DNA of 14,869 nt from Pseudomonadota bacterium (GTDB lineage Bacteria > Pseudomonadota > Alphaproteobacteria > Caulobacterales > Caulobacteraceae), in the NCBI GenBank assembly GCA_023428785.1, contig JAEYWU010000066.1, forward strand, positions 1 through 14,869, in the 5' to 3' direction. Positions 12,790 to 14,869 of this stretch are shown here, in pieces. Every line of letters starts with the position of its first letter. Within the stretch, counting starts at the first letter, position 1. The position numbers were made by a program, and so were the translations under genes. Below the pieces are notes generated by a model that saw nothing but the letters and a program-made list of their open reading frames with translations, ran no database searches and was not told the DNA's origin.

Positions 12790-14169
12790 TCAGGCGGCGT
12801 CCTTCCAGGCCTTCATCGCTTCCATCGCCCGGATGCTCTGGAGCCGCTTCTTGGCCCGGCCGCGATCCTTGGGATGAATCTTGTTTCCCGCCTCGTCGAC
12901 CTTGGGCGCCGGCAGGGGCGGCAGGAGGCCGTAGTTGATGTTCATCGGCTGGAACTTGGAGCCTTCCAGGTGGCCGCCGGTGATGTGCTCGACCAAGGCG
13001 CCGATGGCGGTCTCGGGCGGCGGTGCTTCGAGCGGCTTGCCGAGCGCCTGGGCGGCGGCGAGGCGGCCGGTCAGAAGGCCCATGGCGGCGCTCTCGACGT
13101 AGCCTTCGACGCCCGTGACCTGCCCTGCGAAGCGCAGGCGCGGCATGGCCTTCATGCGGAGCTGGCGGTCGAGCAGTTTCGGCGAATTCAGGAAGGTGTT
13201 GCGGTGCAGGCCGCCGAGGCGGGCGAACTGGGCGTCCTGAAGGCCCGGGATCATGCGGAAGACTTCGGCCTGTGCGCCGTGCTTCAGCTTGGTCTGGAAG
13301 CCGACCATGTTGAACAGGGTGCCCAACGCATTGTCTTGGCGCAACTGGACGATGGCGTGGGCCTTGACCAGCGGATCGCGCGGATTGGTCAGGCCGACGG
13401 GCTTCATCGGGCCGTGGCGCAGAGTTTCTCGACCGCGTTCAGCCATGACCTCGATGGGCAGGCAGCCGTCGAAATAAGGGACGTTCTCCCAGTCCTTGAA
13501 CTCTGCCTTGGGGCCGTCGAGCAGGGCGTCGATGAAGGCCTCGTACTGGTCCTTGGTCATCGGGCAGTTGACGTAGGCGGCGGCGTCGCCGCCCGGGCCG
13601 GCCTTGTCGTAGCGCGACTGACGCCAGGCGATGTCGAAGTCGATCGAGTCCGCGTGGACGATCGGCGCGATGGCGTCGAAGAAGCTCAGGCTCTCTTCGC
13701 CGGTCAGCTTGAGGATGGCGTCTGCCAGCGCCGGGGAGGTGAGGGGGCCGGTGGCGACGATGACATTATCCCAGTCCTCCGGCGGCAGGCCGGCGATCTC
13801 CTCCCCCTGCACGGTGACGAGGGGGTGGGCCAGAAGCTTGTCGGTGACGGCGTTGGAGAAGCCGTCGCGGTCGACGGCCAGCGCGCCGCCGGCGGGGACC
13901 TGATTGGCGTCGCCCGAGGCCATGATCAAGCTGTCCAGCGCGCGCATCTCGGCGTGGAGCAGGCCGACGGCATTGTATTCCCAGTCGTCCGACCGGAACG
14001 AGTTGGAGCAGACGAGTTCGGCGAGCCCATCGGTGTGGTGGGCATCCGTTTTTACCCCTGCACGACGCATCTCGTGCAGGACGACGGGGACGCCGGCGTT
14101 GGCGATCTGCCAGGCGGCTTCGGAGCCGGCGAGGCCGCCGCCGATTACATGAACGGGTTTCACAGTCAT
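12790..14169 (-). CDS. trmFO: Folate-dependent tRNA (uracil-54-C5)-methyltransferase TrmFO
   Basis: TrmFO uses methylenetetrahydrofolate and FADH2 to make ribothymidine at position 54 of the tRNA T-loop. The 459-residue product is slightly longer than the Bacillus subtilis enzyme. The N-terminal FAD-binding motif is VIGGGLAGSEAAWQIA at 8-23. The ELVCSNSFRSD stretch places Cys54 at the position of the known B. subtilis Cys53. The second functional cysteine is Cys202 (YVNCPMT) or Cys236 (FDGCLPIEVMAERG); I cannot tell which without an alignment. The GPMKPVGLTNPRDP and QVTGVEGYVESAAMGLL motifs are also family hallmarks. No Shine-Dalgarno sequence precedes the ATG (the 17 upstream bases contain CCTCC instead), so it may have a very short leader. 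Only 60 bases separate it from the divergent membrane-protein gene. Confidence 0.96.
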   Translation of the reverse strand: MTVKPVHVIGGGLAGSEAAWQIANAGVPVVLHEMRRAGVKTDAHHTDGLAELVCSNSFRSDDWEYNAVGLLHAEMRALDSLIMASGDANQVPAGGALAVDRDGFSNAVTDKLLAHPLVTVQGEEIAGLPPEDWDNVIVATGPLTSPALADAILKLTGEESLSFFDAIAPIVHADSIDFDIAWRQSRYDKAGPGGDAAAYVNCPMTKDQYEAFIDALLDGPKAEFKDWENVPYFDGCLPIEVMAERGRETLRHGPMKPVGLTNPRDPLVKAHAIVQLRQDNALGTLFNMVGFQTKLKHGAQAEVFRMIPGLQDAQFARLGGLHRNTFLNSPKLLDRQLRMKAMPRLRFAGQVTGVEGYVESAAMGLLTGRLAAAQALGKPLEAPPPETAIGALVEHITGGHLEGSKFQPMNINYGLLPPLPAPKVDEAGNKIHPKDRGRAKKRLQSIRAMEAMKAWKDAA

Positions 14170-14229
14170 GCGCGGCTGTTTAGGAGGTTTCCGCGCGGGG
14201 TCGAGCCCCTTTAGCGAGTCGGAGCGATG

Positions 14230-14869
14230 ATGATCGGCAAGGTGAGCCTGCGAAACGCGCTGGGAGAGGCGTTCCGCTTCGCCACCGTCGCCTGGCGGCG
14301 GGCGCCGATCGGATGCGGCCTGATCTTCGTCGCCCTGGTCCTGCCGGCCGTGCTGTCGAGCCTGGCGGTTCCGGCTTGGCTGGCGCTTGTGATCGCGCTG
14401 TTCCAGGCGGCCCTGGCCCTGTTCGGTTGGACGTCCCTGTTGCGCGCGGCGATCCCCGCGCCTTCGGATCCCGCGGCGCAGGGGCGAAGTGCTGCGGGCC
14501 TGCTGGCCTCAATCTTTCTCTGCAGCCTGTTCGTGTGCCTGATCATCATGGTGCTGGGACTGGTTCTGCTGGGCATCGCCGGGGCGACCGGCCTGTCCCA
14601 GGGCGATGACCTGACCATGACCACCCAGGCGGCCGCGGCGGTCGGCGGGTGGCAGGCGTGGATCCTGCTGGCGCTCCAGATCGCATCGGTGCTGATCGTG
14701 GTCACGCTGATGGCGCGCCTGATGCCCGCTGGGCCGATGACGATCGTCGAGGGGCGGGTGATCTCGCTGCAGGCCCTGTCTCTGACGCGGGGCTCCGGGC
14801 TCAAGCCGGCGCTCGGCCTGCTGGTCGTGCTCGCGCCGTTCTGGCTGCTGTCGCTGGGCGCCCTGATGG
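14230..14869 (+). CDS. Multi-pass membrane protein, 3' end outside the window
   Basis: The frame is open from an ATG pair at 14227/14230 to the window edge, giving at least 213 residues. The second ATG is preferred because GGAG (14221-14224) is better spaced for it. Hydrophobic segments lie near residues 27-46, 48-67, 89-118, 142-163 and 192-213. The N-terminus SLRNALGEAFRFATVAWRRAP is amphipathic and looks cytoplasmic. The ARLMPAGPMTIVEGRVISLQALSLTRG stretch, a polar loop followed by L-T-R-G before a helix, recalls uncharacterised alphaproteobacterial membrane proteins with a repeated A-x-x-LTRG pattern, an inference from memory. Function is unknown. The opposite-strand frame over this region is a shadow. 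Confidence 0.75.
   Translation, partial: MIGKVSLRNALGEAFRFATVAWRRAPIGCGLIFVALVLPAVLSSLAVPAWLALVIALFQAALALFGWTSLLRAAIPAPSDPAAQGRSAAGLLASIFLCSLFVCLIIMVLGLVLLGIAGATGLSQGDDLTMTTQAAAAVGGWQAWILLALQIASVLIVVTLMARLMPAGPMTIVEGRVISLQALSLTRGSGLKPALGLLVVLAPFWLLSLGALM

Noticed and set aside
14211..14804. 197-residue minus-strand frame near the right end
   Set aside because: It is antisense to an obvious multi-helix membrane protein with a good start; its composition is that of a shadow frame.

Overview
This is an ordinary chromosomal stretch from a GC-rich alphaproteobacterium, most likely a Caulobacterales member such as Brevundimonas or a close relative. The pointers are the tig, clpP, cicA-like, clpX neighbourhood (a HAD gene named cicA is known between clpP and clpX in Caulobacter crescentus), alphaproteobacterial-type promoter sequences, GANTC (CcrM-type) sites in several intergenic gaps, and the protein sequences themselves. 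The genus is an inference; no search was run.

Left part (1-6718), protein quality control. On the minus strand, reading right to left: trigger factor (tig), a secreted protein of unknown function, clpP, a small conserved protein, a second secreted paralogue of the first, then the reverse-oriented cicA-like phosphatase, and clpX. Intrinsic terminators follow tig and clpP directly, and in both cases the next gene begins within about 25 bases of the terminator. clpP has a heat-shock-like promoter just after the upstream paralogue. tig has a candidate promoter followed by a terminator-like hairpin in its leader.

Middle part (6719-8795). A small protein gene with a probable TTG start, tRNA-Leu(UAG), and pyruvate kinase (pyk) all read rightward. 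Upstream of pyk is a perfect 20-bp palindrome that looks like a LacI/GalR-family operator. A strong 12-bp inverted repeat ends pyk and the convergent gene.

Right part (8796-14869). An RcnB-like secreted protein has a long Gly/Arg/Asp repeat region. Divergent from it is a YfcG-like glutathione transferase, followed by a small Sel1-like protein. A 321-base convergent gap then holds a dense cluster of CGACAC/GTGTCG repeats. A minus-strand operon follows with trmFO (tRNA U54 methylation), a GNAT acetyltransferase and an MpaB/DUF2236 oxygenase-like protein, separated by 2 bases and by a 1-base stop/start overlap. A multi-pass membrane protein gene runs off the right end.

No mobile element, CRISPR array, phage gene or obvious defence system was seen. 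The most unusual items are the paralogous secreted proteins on either side of clpP, the terminator-then-gene layout, the tig leader hairpin, the pyk palindrome, the CGACAC repeat cluster and the protein-level-conserved 66-bp repeat.
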